From: Marivirga atlantica
GTDB taxonomy: Bacteria; Bacteroidota; Bacteroidia; Cytophagales; Cyclobacteriaceae
Assembly: GCF_016734805.1 (NCBI RefSeq)
Contig: NZ_JAERQG010000004.1
Coordinates: 124,001-188,000, forward strand
DNA length: 64,000 nucleotides
Direction: 5' to 3'
Below, piece by piece: positions 1 through 9,886 of this stretch (within the stretch, counting starts at the first letter, position 1; every line of letters begins with the position of its first letter). Under the pieces are notes generated by a model. The model saw only the letters and a list, made by a program, of their open reading frames with translations. It did no database searches and had not been told where the DNA came from. Made by a program: the position numbers and the translations under genes.

Positions 1-3000
1 GTATCAAAGGTGATAGGAGAATCGCCAGCCACTAAATTGAAAACTTGCCCATTAGGATCATAAGTGACAGCAAAGACATCACTACCAGCTCCAACTGGTA
101 CTGTTAATAAATACCCTTCAGAACTATAAACTGTTGCTAGTGTTGAAGATAGTTCATCATCTCCAATGAAGATTCTGCTTATTTTTTCATTGGCCTCCTT
201 TGGTCCAAATTCTGGAGTTGATAGACTTAGCACCAATGAATCAGGAGTATCATTTATGTCAAGTACATTAATTGAGAAATCCTGACCGCTGGATTTACCT
301 CCAGCATCAGTTGCCCTCACATATAATGATAGAGGATTCGGTAAACTATTATCTTCAAAATTTAAAGCTCCATTTAAACCAATTACACCTCCGGTAACAA
401 TTTCAAAGTAGCTATTATTAAGGGTATCTGGCAAAGAGAGTGAATAAGTATCGCCAGCATCAGGATCCTCAACAGAAACTTCTCCTATCGTAGCATTAGC
501 GCTATTCTCTTCTACATCGAAACTGGACAATGAAATGGCACTCGGTGCCTCATTTTCATCTTTAATATAAATATTAATAACTGATTGAACTGTTTCTCCT
601 CCACTATCTTGTGATTCAACTCTAATAGAATACGTTGATTTACTTTCAAAATCGAAACCATCTGTTGCCTGTACAATTTCTCCGGTTGATGGGTTAATTG
701 TAAAAGATGCATTGTCTTCATCCCCAGTTCCGGCTACAAGGCTGTAACTGAATGTATCATTCTCATCCACATCAACTGTAGAAACCGTTCCTACGACCGT
801 ATTTTGTGCTTGATTTTCGCTAATTGAATCATTATCAATTGTTAGACTATCAGGTGCATCATTCGCATCAGTTACGTTGATAACAATCTCCTTCACGAAG
901 TTTGCTCCTTTAGGGTCTGTCGTTCTCAGCCTTATGCTTAATTCATTTACGGTTTCGAAATCAAAAACTTTGGCAGATTTGAGTAATGGAGGGTTTGTAG
1001 AATCATCAATAGTAAAATCGCTATTATTTTCTCCACCAGTACCATCCACTAACGCATAGTTAAAGTTGGTATCATCAGCATCAGGATCAACGGTAGATAT
1101 CTCACCAACAACTGTGGCAGAATCAGCGTTTTCTGCTATGGTGGAGCTACTAAGTACAATATCAGTTGGTGTTAAGTTAAAATCAGTGATACCGATAGTA
1201 AAGTTATCTTGAAAAGTTGCACCAGCGGCATCCTGAGTTTGGATGGTAATGGTATACTCTGATTGAACAGAATTATCATAAGTAGCATTAGTTAATAATT
1301 CACTATTGTTAATAGCGAATGCTCCCCCTGCGTCATCCACCAAAGAATAAATAAAAGTATCTCCAGAATCCTGATCTTCAGTAGTGATATCTGCAATTTT
1401 ATCACCAATGGAAGCATTTTCTCCAATTTTATCACTACTTAAACTTATACCTGTTGGTGCATCATTTGCATCAGCTACATTTATTGTAAATGCCTTTGTA
1501 TAGGTTAAACCATGAGGATCAACAACACCTAAACGGATAGATAATTCCTTCTTACTCTCAAAATCAAAACCACCACTAGTTCTTAAAGTATTACCAGATA
1601 TGCTGAATAAGTTATTATTTGCACTTCCTGTGCCGCTTACCAATCCATAAGTAAAGTCACTATTGTCGTCAGCATCTGCATTAGAAATTGTAGCTACATT
1701 AGTAAGTGAGTTAATATCTTCGTTAACGGTATTTGCTGAAATACTAATATTTGTTGGTTTCAAATTTAGCTTATAAAGAAAATTTGAGTTTTGAAAAGTT
1801 CCCGAAGCCACATGAGCCATAAAATATAGAGAACCATTTATTGAAGTGAGTTTTCTAGGATAGGTGGAATACTCCTCTAACACCTTCTCAACGTTCAACT
1901 CGTTTAAAGCAGTTTTGGCCGCGTCATCATTAGTTATTTCTTCAGCTATTAAATAACCTGATTGGGTTTTTGTGGAAAGAACATTTAACTCGAAGCCATT
2001 TTGTTCACTATTAAAAACTACATAATTACCGCTGGAGGTTGATCCAAATTCAGGTTCAAAAGCAAACCCCTGTGGGTCATAAGATGGAAATCTATCAAAT
2101 GCCAGCTTAGATTTTTCTGCCAGATTATAGTAAAACAGCGAGCCCTCGGCCCTCGAGCCATCGTTTACTTCAAAATGTATCCCTAAATATTTTTCACCAA
2201 ATACTTTGGCGCTGTTAGCAGGATACCTTGTAATCAGCTTCTCACCTTTGTTTAAAAAAGATCTTTCAGTATCAAATATTACAGTTTGGTATTCATCACC
2301 ATCTAAATTGGTTATGGTGACAAAATCATCACTTGGCTGAAGTATATTAGTCACATCATCTGAAAATGCAGAATTTTCAACTATTTCATTAAGACTATAT
2401 GGTTTAGGATTACCACTTGAAAAATCAACGAAATAAACGTCCTTTTTAGAGGCTTTTGTAGGATCAATATTATCACTGGACCAGAACCCAAACTGTTTAT
2501 CTCCTAATTTAAAAAACTTAAACCCGAAGCTTTCAACATCCTTAATTTCTTCTTTGTTACCTGAGGTGTTAGCAGCTATAATTTTACCACTCTCACTGAA
2601 TAAAATTAAATTTTGCGCGTAAGCAAAAGTACTATCAGGCGTTTGAGCAAAATTATTTAATTTTTGTGGTTCACCTGGCTGAATATTGTATAGTACACAG
2701 TTTTTAGAGTCAGTGTCCCACAAACTCATCCAGGCAATTCCTTTACTATTTACCTCAATCTTAAAATTTTCAACAACTCTATTTTCTGAAATAACTTTGG
2801 GAGCTTCCCTTATATCTGATGCATGTGCCAAGCGTTTGATACCTTCAGACTTTACCACAAAATAAAATGAAGATTCAACCGCGTAAATATCAAATAACTC
2901 CAAATCAAAAGGTGTAACAACGGAACCTTCCACCATATCAAAAATGGCAGATTCTTTAAAGTCTCCTGCACCATTGTAGAAATTAACAAGAGCAAATCTG

Positions 3001-3284
3001 TTATAGGTTGCCGCAAACTTAGCTATTTGATGACCATAGTCATCAAACTCTTTATATTCTTCAGTTTCTACATTATAGTAGCCCATTATACCATTAGAAT
3101 AGGTATAAAAACCCTTTTCAAAATTCACCATATCTGATATTGGTAAATCCTTACTAGGTGTAGCTTCATCAAAGTACAATCTGGATATTTTGTCCTTATC
3201 GTTATTATCAACGAAGCCACCCTCAAGCTGAGCTTGGGTTATAAATGGGAAAACAAATAATATGATTAGTAAAATATTTCTCAT
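1..3284 (-). CDS. Cadherin-repeat surface protein, 3' end outside the window
   Basis: The reading frame starts at the ATG at 3284 and stays open to the window edge, so about 1,094 codons are seen and the C-terminus is missing. Residues 1-19 form a signal peptide (start MRNILLIILFVF). Residues 20 to about 500 form a region without a domain I recognise that reads like a beta-propeller of status or value strands. From about residue 505 there are five cadherin-like repeats about 100 residues apart, with NDAP linkers, PTxIxLSxxxIxEN openings and DPDAGDT-type calcium motifs. A sixth, weaker unit (opening PDSLVLS) follows near the edge. Cadherin repeats are extracellular adhesion or scaffold modules. 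Many such Bacteroidota proteins end in a type IX sorting domain, but that end is not visible here. It starts 7 bases after the 254-residue gene and is probably co-transcribed with it. Confidence 0.85.
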   Translation of the reverse strand, partial: MRNILLIILFVFPFITQAQLEGGFVDNNDKDKISRLYFDEATPSKDLPISDMVNFEKGFYTYSNGIMGYYNVETEEYKEFDDYGHQIAKFAATYNRFALVNFYNGAGDFKESAIFDMVEGSVVTPFDLELFDIYAVESSFYFVVKSEGIKRLAHASDIREAPKVISENRVVENFKIEVNSKGIAWMSLWDTDSKNCVLYNIQPGEPQKLNNFAQTPDSTFAYAQNLILFSESGKIIAANTSGNKEEIKDVESFGFKFFKLGDKQFGFWSSDNIDPTKASKKDVYFVDFSSGNPKPYSLNEIVENSAFSDDVTNILQPSDDFVTITNLDGDEYQTVIFDTERSFLNKGEKLITRYPANSAKVFGEKYLGIHFEVNDGSRAEGSLFYYNLAEKSKLAFDRFPSYDPQGFAFEPEFGSTSSGNYVVFNSEQNGFELNVLSTKTQSGYLIAEEITNDDAAKTALNELNVEKVLEEYSTYPRKLTSINGSLYFMAHVASGTFQNSNFLYKLNLKPTNISISANTVNEDINSLTNVATISNADADDNSDFTYGLVSGTGSANNNLFSISGNTLRTSGGFDFESKKELSIRLGVVDPHGLTYTKAFTINVADANDAPTGISLSSDKIGENASIGDKIADITTEDQDSGDTFIYSLVDDAGGAFAINNSELLTNATYDNSVQSEYTITIQTQDAAGATFQDNFTIGITDFNLTPTDIVLSSSTIAENADSATVVGEISTVDPDADDTNFNYALVDGTGGENNSDFTIDDSTNPPLLKSAKVFDFETVNELSIRLRTTDPKGANFVKEIVINVTDANDAPDSLTIDNDSISENQAQNTVVGTVSTVDVDENDTFSYSLVAGTGDEDNASFTINPSTGEIVQATDGFDFESKSTYSIRVESQDSGGETVQSVINIYIKDENEAPSAISLSSFDVEENSANATIGEVSVEDPDAGDTYSLSLPDTLNNSYFEIVTGGVIGLNGALNFEDNSLPNPLSLYVRATDAGGKSSGQDFSINVLDINDTPDSLVLSLSTPEFGPKEANEKISRIFIGDDELSSTLATVYSSEGYLLTVPVGAGSDVFAVTYDPNGQVFNLVAGDSPITFD

Positions 3285-3291
3285 AATTAAA

Positions 3292-4056
3292 TTAATCTTC
3301 AGATTGAGGAGTTTGCGGAGCGCCTTCAATATCATTATTTGCAGGGCCAGCCTCATCGCCACCTAGTTGTGTAATTAGAAAATAAATACCACCTGCTACA
3401 ACAGCACCTGCTCCTATTTGCAATGCAAGAGGATACTTTCTTTTCACCTTGAATTCATCTGAGAAGACGATGTCGTCTTTATTGCTTTTATCAGATATGC
3501 GTAATCTATACCCTTTTCCAGGCTGAACATCTTTTGGTATGATCAGGTCATATTCCCCGACATTAGCAATATTGGAAAATAAGGCAACTTTATTATCACC
3601 TTTATATAATTCAATATTGAGGATATTGCTTGAACTACCACCAGTCCAGGTTAAATCATAGAGTTTACCTCGTTTGAGGCTGGTGTAATTAAAATCATCT
3701 AGTTTTACGAAAGGAATGTAAACTCGGCCTCGAATTTCCAAAGCGATTTCTTCATTGAAGTCATCACCATATTCAGCAAAAGGATCCCAAATAATTTCTT
3801 TGCTATCACCCGCGTAAATTTCAACACCTACATCGCCTGTTGTTTCCTTTAAAGGAGAGATGTAATTGTCCTTAGAACCATATAGTTGTATTTGATAACT
3901 TCTATCTTTTTTATCATCATGCAGTTTGTACTGCACATGAACTTTGGCATTTTTGAAAAATATCCTATCAATTTCTACTCTCTGACTGTAAACATTTGAA
4001 ACAGTCAGTAGAAAAAAAAGACTAAAAAGTATACTTCTGGTAAACTTTGCTTGCAT
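3292..4056 (-). CDS. Secreted beta-rich protein with C-terminal membrane segment
   Basis: This 254-residue protein has a signal peptide (residues 1-25, ending VYSQ). A beta-strand-rich region follows, including a stretch from about residue 115 with the motif YDLTWTGG and the later strands GEYDLIIP and GYRLRIS. This pattern resembles the Ser-Thr-rich glycosyl-phosphatidyl-inositol-anchored family (Kre9/KNH type), which binds or packs on cell-surface material. One hydrophobic segment lies at about residues 210-228 and is followed by a short acidic tail rich in Gly, Pro and Asn. The Lys-Arg-Lys just before the segment suggests that the tail is periplasmic or external and the segment an anchor. 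The gene lies 7 bases upstream of the cadherin-repeat gene, so the two probably act together at the cell surface. The family call is inference; the exact function is unknown. Confidence 0.75.
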   Translation of the reverse strand: MQAKFTRSILFSLFFLLTVSNVYSQRVEIDRIFFKNAKVHVQYKLHDDKKDRSYQIQLYGSKDNYISPLKETTGDVGVEIYAGDSKEIIWDPFAEYGDDFNEEIALEIRGRVYIPFVKLDDFNYTSLKRGKLYDLTWTGGSSSNILNIELYKGDNKVALFSNIANVGEYDLIIPKDVQPGKGYRLRISDKSNKDDIVFSDEFKVKRKYPLALQIGAGAVVAGGIYFLITQLGGDEAGPANNDIEGAPQTPQSED

Positions 4057-4172
4057 ACGGTTAAGTTTCTAATTCTCAATCATCTAACAACCAAAAATAT
4101 ACTAAAAATGTGAATAATCAAACTATTTTTTGAATTATTCTTATTTTAATTTGTACCTATGGAAGAGTCTGA

Positions 4173-4655
4173 CTAGAGAAAACTTTGTATATGAAGCATC
4201 AGCTCCTCTAGGTGTTTTTGATCAGTCTGATTGAAAGAATTGAGTTCATCACTATCAACATCCAATACAAGAGCTACTTCATTGTTTTTGAAGGCGGGCA
4301 ATACTATTTCAGATTTAGAAGCAGAACTGCACGCTATATGGCCAGGAAAAGCTTCAACATCTGGAACTATTAAAGTTTTACCTTCTTGCCAAACTGTTCC
4401 ACAAACGCCTTTTCCTTTCGCTATTCGCGTACAGGCAATTGGCCCCTGGAATGGTCCAAGCACCAACTGATCTCCCTTTACCAAATAAAAACCAACCCAA
4501 AAGAACCCTAATCCTTCTTTTAATGCAGCTGCAATATTGGCCAGATTGGCTGTCACATCATCCTCTCCCGTTGTCAAAGCCTTTATCTGAGGTATCAATG
4601 ATTTGTATATTTCTTCTTTCGGTGCTGTTCTATCTACTAATAAGCTTTCTGCCAT
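4173..4655 (-). CDS. msrC: Free methionine-(R)-sulfoxide reductase, GAF-domain type
   Basis: This 160-residue single GAF-domain protein has the length and cysteine signature of the fRMsr/YebR family, which reduces free methionine-R-sulfoxide using thioredoxin. The three expected cysteines are visible: IACTRIAKG, GVCGTVW and GHIACSSASKSE. The last motif, with EIVLP after it, is the family hallmark. It repairs oxidised free methionine in the cytoplasm. Its ATG shares one base with the ribD stop codon (TAATG), so it is translationally coupled to ribD. The pairing with riboflavin synthesis has no obvious metabolic reason and may simply be shared transcription. Confidence 0.92.
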   Translation of the reverse strand: MAESLLVDRTAPKEEIYKSLIPQIKALTTGEDDVTANLANIAAALKEGLGFFWVGFYLVKGDQLVLGPFQGPIACTRIAKGKGVCGTVWQEGKTLIVPDVEAFPGHIACSSASKSEIVLPAFKNNEVALVLDVDSDELNSFNQTDQKHLEELMLHIQSFL

Positions 4656-5689
4656 TATTCTATCTTTTTGAAGTAGTTTAAAATATCTGTTTCAATTTGT
4701 TGTGATCCAACGAGTAACCTATCATTAAGTTGAGGTGCTTTTACACCACCATCAAAAGTAGTTTGTGAGGTAAAAACTCTAGCTTCATTCCATAAGTCTT
4801 TGTCAATAAAATGCTTGAGCGTACTCGCGCCACCCTCCACAAACAATGTTCTAATGTTCCTTTTATCTAAATCAGCTAATAAATGATGAAAGAATTCTTT
4901 CTCTTCTAGCTTCACATACTTTACTGTTCCAATCTCTTTGTTCTCAAGTAAATTGTAAATTACTGTCGGCACAGAATTATCAAAAATATGCAAGTCGCTA
5001 TTTAATGCCAATTTATGATCAACTATTACCCTTAATGGATTTTTACCGGACCAGGCACGCGTTGTCAGTGATGGGTTGTCATAATGAGCAGTATTCTTCC
5101 CTACCAAAATAGCGTCTACCTCACTTCTCCATTTATGCACTATTTGCCTCGATTGTGTACTGCTAATCCATTTTGAATCAAAATTTTCTCTTGCCACATA
5201 ACCATCAGCAGTTTGCGCCCATTTTAATATAACATAAGGTTGTGCATACTTAATTGAGTGAAAGAAACCTTCATTTATAGATAAACATCTATCCTTTAAA
5301 CAATTAAGCACCACTTGTATCCCTGCTTCCTCAAGTTTAGCAATACCTTTGCCTGCAACCAGAGGGTTAGGGTCTGTACAACCTATCACTACCTTTTTTA
5401 CTTGTTTCTCAACTAGTAAATCTGCACATGGCGGGGTTTTCCCATAATGTGCACAAGGTTCCAAAGTGACATAGACTGTTGCGTCTTTTAAAAGGTCTTG
5501 GTTTTTAACCGAATTAACAGCATTTACTTCAGCATGTGGTAAGCCTGACTGCCGATGCCAACCTTCACCTATAATAAGGTCATCTCTGGTAATTACGCAG
5601 CCGACCACAGGATTAGGGCTGGTTGTGGCCTTACCTAGAAGAGCTAACTCAATAGCTCTTGACATAAATTTCTCATCAAGTTTATGCAT
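4655..5689 (-). CDS. ribD: Bifunctional riboflavin deaminase/reductase RibD
   Basis: RibD carries out the second and third steps of riboflavin synthesis: deamination of diaminohydroxyphosphoribosylaminopyrimidine, then NADPH-dependent reduction of the ribose side chain. The N-terminal deaminase (about residues 1-145) has the zinc site HAEVNA and PCAHYGKTPPCADL, and the substrate motif TSPNPVVGC. The C-terminal reductase (about 150-344) has ILKWAQTADGY, KWISS, LVGKNTA and the end motif LFVEGGAST. The length of 344 is normal. A TATTTTTG box ends five bases before the ATG, so the mRNA may have almost no leader. msrC follows with a one-base overlap. Confidence 0.95.
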   Translation of the reverse strand: MHKLDEKFMSRAIELALLGKATTSPNPVVGCVITRDDLIIGEGWHRQSGLPHAEVNAVNSVKNQDLLKDATVYVTLEPCAHYGKTPPCADLLVEKQVKKVVIGCTDPNPLVAGKGIAKLEEAGIQVVLNCLKDRCLSINEGFFHSIKYAQPYVILKWAQTADGYVARENFDSKWISSTQSRQIVHKWRSEVDAILVGKNTAHYDNPSLTTRAWSGKNPLRVIVDHKLALNSDLHIFDNSVPTVIYNLLENKEIGTVKYVKLEEKEFFHHLLADLDKRNIRTLFVEGGASTLKHFIDKDLWNEARVFTSQTTFDGGVKAPQLNDRLLVGSQQIETDILNYFKKIE

Positions 5690-5694
5690 GCCCG

Positions 5695-5702
5695 CAAAAA
5701 TA
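5695..5702 (-). promoter_or_regulatory. -7 promoter box (TATTTTTG) for ribD
   Basis: The minus strand reads TATTTTTG, a full match to the Bacteroidota -7 consensus TAnnTTTG. Nineteen bases upstream is TCTG (3 of 4 to TTTG). The start codon follows after only five bases, so the predicted transcription start lies at or within a few bases of the ATG. Confidence 0.55.
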
Positions 5703-5737
5703 CTTAATTTTAATTAGTCTTCAGAAAACAACTAAGT

Positions 5738-6586
5738 ATGCGTTCGAAAGAACTTTTTATTCATATTTCAGAAAAGCTTAAAACAGTCGAATCAAAAGAA
5801 GAAGCTAATAGCATCACCTACATAATTTTGGATGAATTATTTCATTCTTCCAGAACAGATGTTCTTATTGACAAAGAAGTGCCTGACTATAAAAATAAGG
5901 CAGATGGACTAGATCAAATTATTGAAAGATTACTTAACAAAGAGCCGGTTCAGCACATATTAGGTCATACAGAGTTTTATGGACGCAAGTTTCTTGTAAA
6001 TAAAAATGTACTGATACCCAGACCCGAGACTGAAGAATTAATCCACTTAATAATTACCGCTGATAAAAGTCTAAAAGAAGGTAAAATAGTTGATATAGGT
6101 ACTGGCTCAGGAATCATACCGATTACCCTTAAAAAAGAATTGCCTGAGAATAATGTTCTAGGAATTGATATTAGCCATGCGGCTCTGGCAACAGCCAAAC
6201 GGAATGCCCAATTAAACAATGTAGAAGTTGAGTTTATTGAAGATGATATTTTAAACTCAGAGAGCGATTATCTTGCTCATTCAGACATCATCGTTAGCAA
6301 CCCCCCTTATGTCACTAATTCTGAACGAAAAACAATGGATACCAAAGTTCTTGAGCACGATCCGGCATTAGCATTATTTGTAGAAGATGATGACCCCTTA
6401 CTTTTTTATAGAGTTATAGCAGAGAAAGCATATGACAAACTTAATGTTGGCGGTAAGCTTTATTTTGAAATTAATGAACAATTTGGGGATGAAGTGGTAC
6501 AGCTTCTAACAAAGTACAAGTATAAAAACATTACACTCATTAAAGATATGCAGGGGAAAAACAGGTTTACCTCTGCCATAAAGTAA
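5738..6586 (+). CDS. prmC: Release factor glutamine N5-methyltransferase PrmC
   Basis: PrmC methylates the glutamine of the GGQ motif in release factors RF1 and RF2, which improves peptide release. The protein has the N-terminal helical domain with EPVQHILGHTEFYG, the linker LIPRPETEEL, the SAM-binding loop IGTGSGIIPI (near residue 120) and the catalytic SNPPYV motif (near residue 187). Its 282 residues are typical. It is divergent from ribD with 48 bases between, and the SDR gene starts 9 bases after its stop, probably in the same transcript. Confidence 0.95.
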   Translation: MRSKELFIHISEKLKTVESKEEANSITYIILDELFHSSRTDVLIDKEVPDYKNKADGLDQIIERLLNKEPVQHILGHTEFYGRKFLVNKNVLIPRPETEELIHLIITADKSLKEGKIVDIGTGSGIIPITLKKELPENNVLGIDISHAALATAKRNAQLNNVEVEFIEDDILNSESDYLAHSDIIVSNPPYVTNSERKTMDTKVLEHDPALALFVEDDDPLLFYRVIAEKAYDKLNVGGKLYFEINEQFGDEVVQLLTKYKYKNITLIKDMQGKNRFTSAIK

Positions 6587-6595
6587 AGAACAGAA

Positions 6596-7348
6596 ATGAA
6601 AAAGACAGCATTTATAACAGGAGCAACATCAGGTATAGGGCAAGCTACGGCTCTTTTATTAGGTAAAAACAATTTTAGAATTATTGCAACCGGAAGACGA
6701 CAAGAACGCCTCGATGAATTAAAGGAAGCATTAAAAGATCATACTGACATTTATACGCTGACGTTCGATGTTCGCAATCAAGCAGATGTTATTAAAGCTA
6801 TACAATCTCTTCCTCCTGAATTTGAGCAAGTGGATTTACTAATAAATAATGCCGGAAACGCTCATGGTCTTGCCTCTTTTGAAGATGCCGATATGGACGA
6901 CTGGAATAATATGATTGATATTAATGTAAAAGGATTGCTCTATGTTAGTCAGCCAATTATTCAGCAGATGGTTCAGCGAAAAAGTGGACACATCATTAAC
7001 ATTGGCTCTGTGGCAGGAAAAGAAACATATCCAAATGGCAATGTTTATTGCGCCTCAAAACATGCCGTAGATGCCATTAACAGTTCTATGAGATTAGACC
7101 TCAATAAACATAATATAAAAGTATCTCAGGTTGCTCCCGGACTGGTAGAAACGGAGTTTTCATTAGTACGCTTTAAAGGAGATGAGGAAAGATCAAAAAA
7201 AGTATATGAACAATTTGATGCACTTCAGGCTGAAGATATTGCTGACCTAATCCACTATATGGCGACAAGACCAGCTCACGTTAATTTGGCTGATGTACTC
7301 ATATTCCCAACAGCACAAGCATCATCAACTATGGTCAAAAAAGATTAA
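6596..7348 (+). CDS. SDR-family NAD(P)-dependent oxidoreductase
   Basis: This 250-residue classical short-chain dehydrogenase has the Rossmann glycine motif TGATSGIGQA (residues 8-17), the NNAGNA motif near residue 85, a conserved Ser in NIGSVAG and the catalytic YxxxK in YCASKHAV near residue 150. The arrangement, with the GRR after the second beta strand, resembles the YdfG type (NADP-dependent 3-hydroxy acid or serine dehydrogenase), so NADP is the likely cofactor. The substrate cannot be read from the sequence. It follows prmC by 9 bases. Its TAA stop lies inside a palindromic TTAA that also holds the stop of the convergent permease gene. Confidence 0.88.
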   Translation: MKKTAFITGATSGIGQATALLLGKNNFRIIATGRRQERLDELKEALKDHTDIYTLTFDVRNQADVIKAIQSLPPEFEQVDLLINNAGNAHGLASFEDADMDDWNNMIDINVKGLLYVSQPIIQQMVQRKSGHIINIGSVAGKETYPNGNVYCASKHAVDAINSSMRLDLNKHNIKVSQVAPGLVETEFSLVRFKGDEERSKKVYEQFDALQAEDIADLIHYMATRPAHVNLADVLIFPTAQASSTMVKKD

Positions 7349-8562
7349 TCGAATCTGATAGCTTTTATCGGCTTTAATCTTGTCACTAAAAATGTTGGCA
7401 AGGTTAAAGCTACACCTACCAGGAGCAATACAGCTAAATTTATCAACAAAATCGATTTGACATCCCACAAGATTGGCACATAACTCATATAGTAATTCTC
7501 AGCATCTAATGGTATAATTTGAAAGTGATATTGTAATGCTGCCAAGCCTAACGCTAAAACATTACCATAGAGAAGCCCTTTCAGTGTTAACCTAATACCA
7601 CTAAAATAGAAAATTCTTCGAATGAGCCCATTATCGGCACCTACTGCTTTCAATAAGCCAATCATGTTAGTGCGTTCCATTATTAATATAAATAAAACAG
7701 CAGCCATATTAAAGCAGGCTACAAATAATATCAAGCCTAAAAATACTCTAACATTCTGATTAAGGAGATCCAACCACTCAAAGTACTGGTTATATTTTTG
7801 CTTCGAGTTATTAACGAATTGATCAGAGTTTACTTTATCAAATATTTCAGTTTCAGCTTCATCAATGTCAGTACCTTGTTTCAAGAATATTTCATATCCA
7901 CCTACCTGATCAGTTTCCCAATCATTTAGTCTTTGAATCATTCCCATATCTCCAATGATTATGCGCTCATCAAATTCCTCAAGACCTGTTTGGAAAATTC
8001 CAGTAATTGTAAGTTGTCTATACCTCGGAGGATTCTGAACAAAATACATCAAAAGCTTATCCTTTACCTTAATCTGAAGCAGCTTTGCTAATTTCTCACT
8101 TATTACAACATCTGTTGTGTATTCATCCTCAGTAAAATTAGGAAACGTACCTTCCACCATGTTTTTACTGAAACTTGCTGTATCAAAATCAACACCGACT
8201 CCTTTTATAATTACACCTTCTACAGCATCATTGGCCTTTAATAAACCTGCTTTGTAAGCAAAAGCCTGTACACTCTTAATGTAATCCAGGTCTTGCCAGT
8301 TATGGTAAAAATCAGTATTGGTAGTAGTAGGCGATGATTCAAGTGAATTACTTAAAGTATACTTCGAAACTTGAAGGTGACCTGTAAAGCTATATATCTT
8401 ATCAGCGATTTGCTGCTTGAAACCACCTAAAATTAAGATGGACATCAACATAATAGCAAGGCCTATGGCTACACTACTAATAGCAATCCGGTAGATGCTT
8501 CCTGAGAAAGCACCACCTTTGGCATTAATTGTACGCTTTGCTATAAAATCAGGTAGATTCAA
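7345..8562 (-). CDS. LolC/LolE-like ABC transporter permease
   Basis: This 405-residue protein has the MacB/FtsX layout. There is one membrane helix near residues 25-47, then a large periplasmic domain (about 50-270), then three C-terminal helices (about 275-300, 322-345 and 370-395) with the FtsX signature IMERTNMIGLLKAVGA between the first two. LolC/E permeases extract lipoproteins from the inner membrane for transfer to LolA. The reading frame begins at a TTG; the next Met is inside the first helix, and the N-terminus NLPDFIAKRT matches the family, so TTG is taken as the start. No ATPase is adjacent, but a LolD-like ATPase gene lies about 39 kb away at 47070-47735. The specific transporter assignment is inference. 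Confidence 0.82.
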   Translation of the reverse strand: MNLPDFIAKRTINAKGGAFSGSIYRIAISSVAIGLAIMLMSILILGGFKQQIADKIYSFTGHLQVSKYTLSNSLESSPTTTNTDFYHNWQDLDYIKSVQAFAYKAGLLKANDAVEGVIIKGVGVDFDTASFSKNMVEGTFPNFTEDEYTTDVVISEKLAKLLQIKVKDKLLMYFVQNPPRYRQLTITGIFQTGLEEFDERIIIGDMGMIQRLNDWETDQVGGYEIFLKQGTDIDEAETEIFDKVNSDQFVNNSKQKYNQYFEWLDLLNQNVRVFLGLILFVACFNMAAVLFILIMERTNMIGLLKAVGADNGLIRRIFYFSGIRLTLKGLLYGNVLALGLAALQYHFQIIPLDAENYYMSYVPILWDVKSILLINLAVLLLVGVALTLPTFLVTRLKPIKAIRFD

Positions 8563-8572
8563 GAATAACTGC

Positions 8573-8580
8573 TATTTTTG
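8573..8580 (+). promoter_or_regulatory. -7 promoter box (TATTTTTG) for namZ
   Basis: TATTTTTG matches TAnnTTTG exactly and is followed by four bases and then the ATG of the DUF1343 gene at 8585. No clear TTTG is present 19 bases upstream. If used, the transcript would start at about the ATG. The box lies in the 22-base gap between this gene and the divergent permease. Confidence 0.45.
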
Positions 8581-8584
8581 ACAA

Positions 8585-9778
8585 ATGCTTAAGTCTGCAA
8601 ATTACAATATCATTATTAAAGTCATCATTCTTATCCCCCTATTTTTTTCAGCGGTTTGTTGCGATGGATATTCTCAAACTGATGGAGAATCAATTATAGT
8701 AGGAGCTGAGAGAACCAATCAGTATTTACCACTTTTGAAAGATAAAAAAGTAGCTCTGGTTGTTAACCAAACATCAACCATTAAGGCGACCCATTTAGTG
8801 GATAGTCTTTTAAGATTAGGAGTGGATATTGAAAAAGTATTTGCTCCAGAGCATGGCTTTAGAGGCAAAGCTGATGCTGGTGCCATCGTGAAAAATGGGA
8901 TTGATGAAAAGAGCGGACTTCCAATCATATCGCTTTATGGAAGCAATAAAAAACCAACGAAGGATCAATTATCAGATATTGACATTGTAATTTTCGACAT
9001 CCAGGATGTAGGCGCCAGGTTTTATACCTACATAAGCACTATGCATTATGTAATGGAGGCATGTGCGGAAAATAATAAGCTACTTATCATACTTGACAGA
9101 CCTAACCCAAATGGGATGTATATTGAAGGTCCTGTATTAGATTTAGCACATCAATCATTTGTAGGAATGCATCCTATTCCAATTTTACACGGATTAACTG
9201 TTGGTGAGCTTGCGGGCATGATCAACAATGAAGGCTGGCTTAATGATAGTTTAAAGTGTCAACTTGAAGTGATTAAGGTAGCACACTACAACCATGGGAT
9301 GCATTATTCTTTACCTATAAAACCTTCTCCTAACTTACCAAACGACTTGAGCATCGCCTTGTATCCGTCTTTATGTCTATTCGAGGGAACAGTCATCAGC
9401 GTAGGTAGAGGAACAGCAATACCATTTCAGCAAATAGGTCATCCTAAACTCAATGATGATTATACTTATAGTTTTATTCCTACAAGCACTGAAGGAGCTA
9501 AATACCCGCCCTTTGAGGGTGAAGAATGCTTTGGGTTAAAGTTTGACAGCAAGCTCTATAATGAAGGCTTCACCTTACAATATTTGATAAACTTTTATCA
9601 GGCATTTGATGAAAAGGATAAGTTTTTCAATAATTTCTTCACAAAACTTGTAGGCAACCAATCGTTAAGAGAACAAATAGAAGCTGGATTTACAGAAGAG
9701 GAAATTAAATTAAGCTGGCAAACTGATCTCAATAATTATAAAAATATGAGAAAGAAGTACCTGCTATATGAAGATTAA
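8585..9778 (+). CDS. namZ: Exo-beta-N-acetylmuramidase NamZ (DUF1343, GH171)
   Basis: DUF1343 proteins of the NamZ type cut single N-acetylmuramic acid residues from the non-reducing ends of peptidoglycan fragments, a step in cell-wall recycling. The protein has a signal peptide (about residues 1-31, ending GYSQ) and then conserved motifs: LVVNQTS, FAPEHGFRG (its Glu is the likely catalytic acid), DIQDVGARFYTYI, LDRPNPNG and SVGRGTAIPFQQIG. The 397 residues are usual for the family. The signal peptide places it in the periplasm or outside the cell. It is transcribed alone, divergent from the permease. Related wall genes in this window (lytic transglycosylase, EnvC-like protein) are not adjacent. 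Confidence 0.88.
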   Translation: MLKSANYNIIIKVIILIPLFFSAVCCDGYSQTDGESIIVGAERTNQYLPLLKDKKVALVVNQTSTIKATHLVDSLLRLGVDIEKVFAPEHGFRGKADAGAIVKNGIDEKSGLPIISLYGSNKKPTKDQLSDIDIVIFDIQDVGARFYTYISTMHYVMEACAENNKLLIILDRPNPNGMYIEGPVLDLAHQSFVGMHPIPILHGLTVGELAGMINNEGWLNDSLKCQLEVIKVAHYNHGMHYSLPIKPSPNLPNDLSIALYPSLCLFEGTVISVGRGTAIPFQQIGHPKLNDDYTYSFIPTSTEGAKYPPFEGEECFGLKFDSKLYNEGFTLQYLINFYQAFDEKDKFFNNFFTKLVGNQSLREQIEAGFTEEEIKLSWQTDLNNYKNMRKKYLLYED

Positions 9779-9886
9779 TATTGCTTAATCCTTAATTATA
9801 GACCTTTCGTCTAACAAAAAGAAGCTTTCATAGAGTAAGTTTAAAATATTATAACCATATTTAACTAGAAATAAGCACCTTAGCTC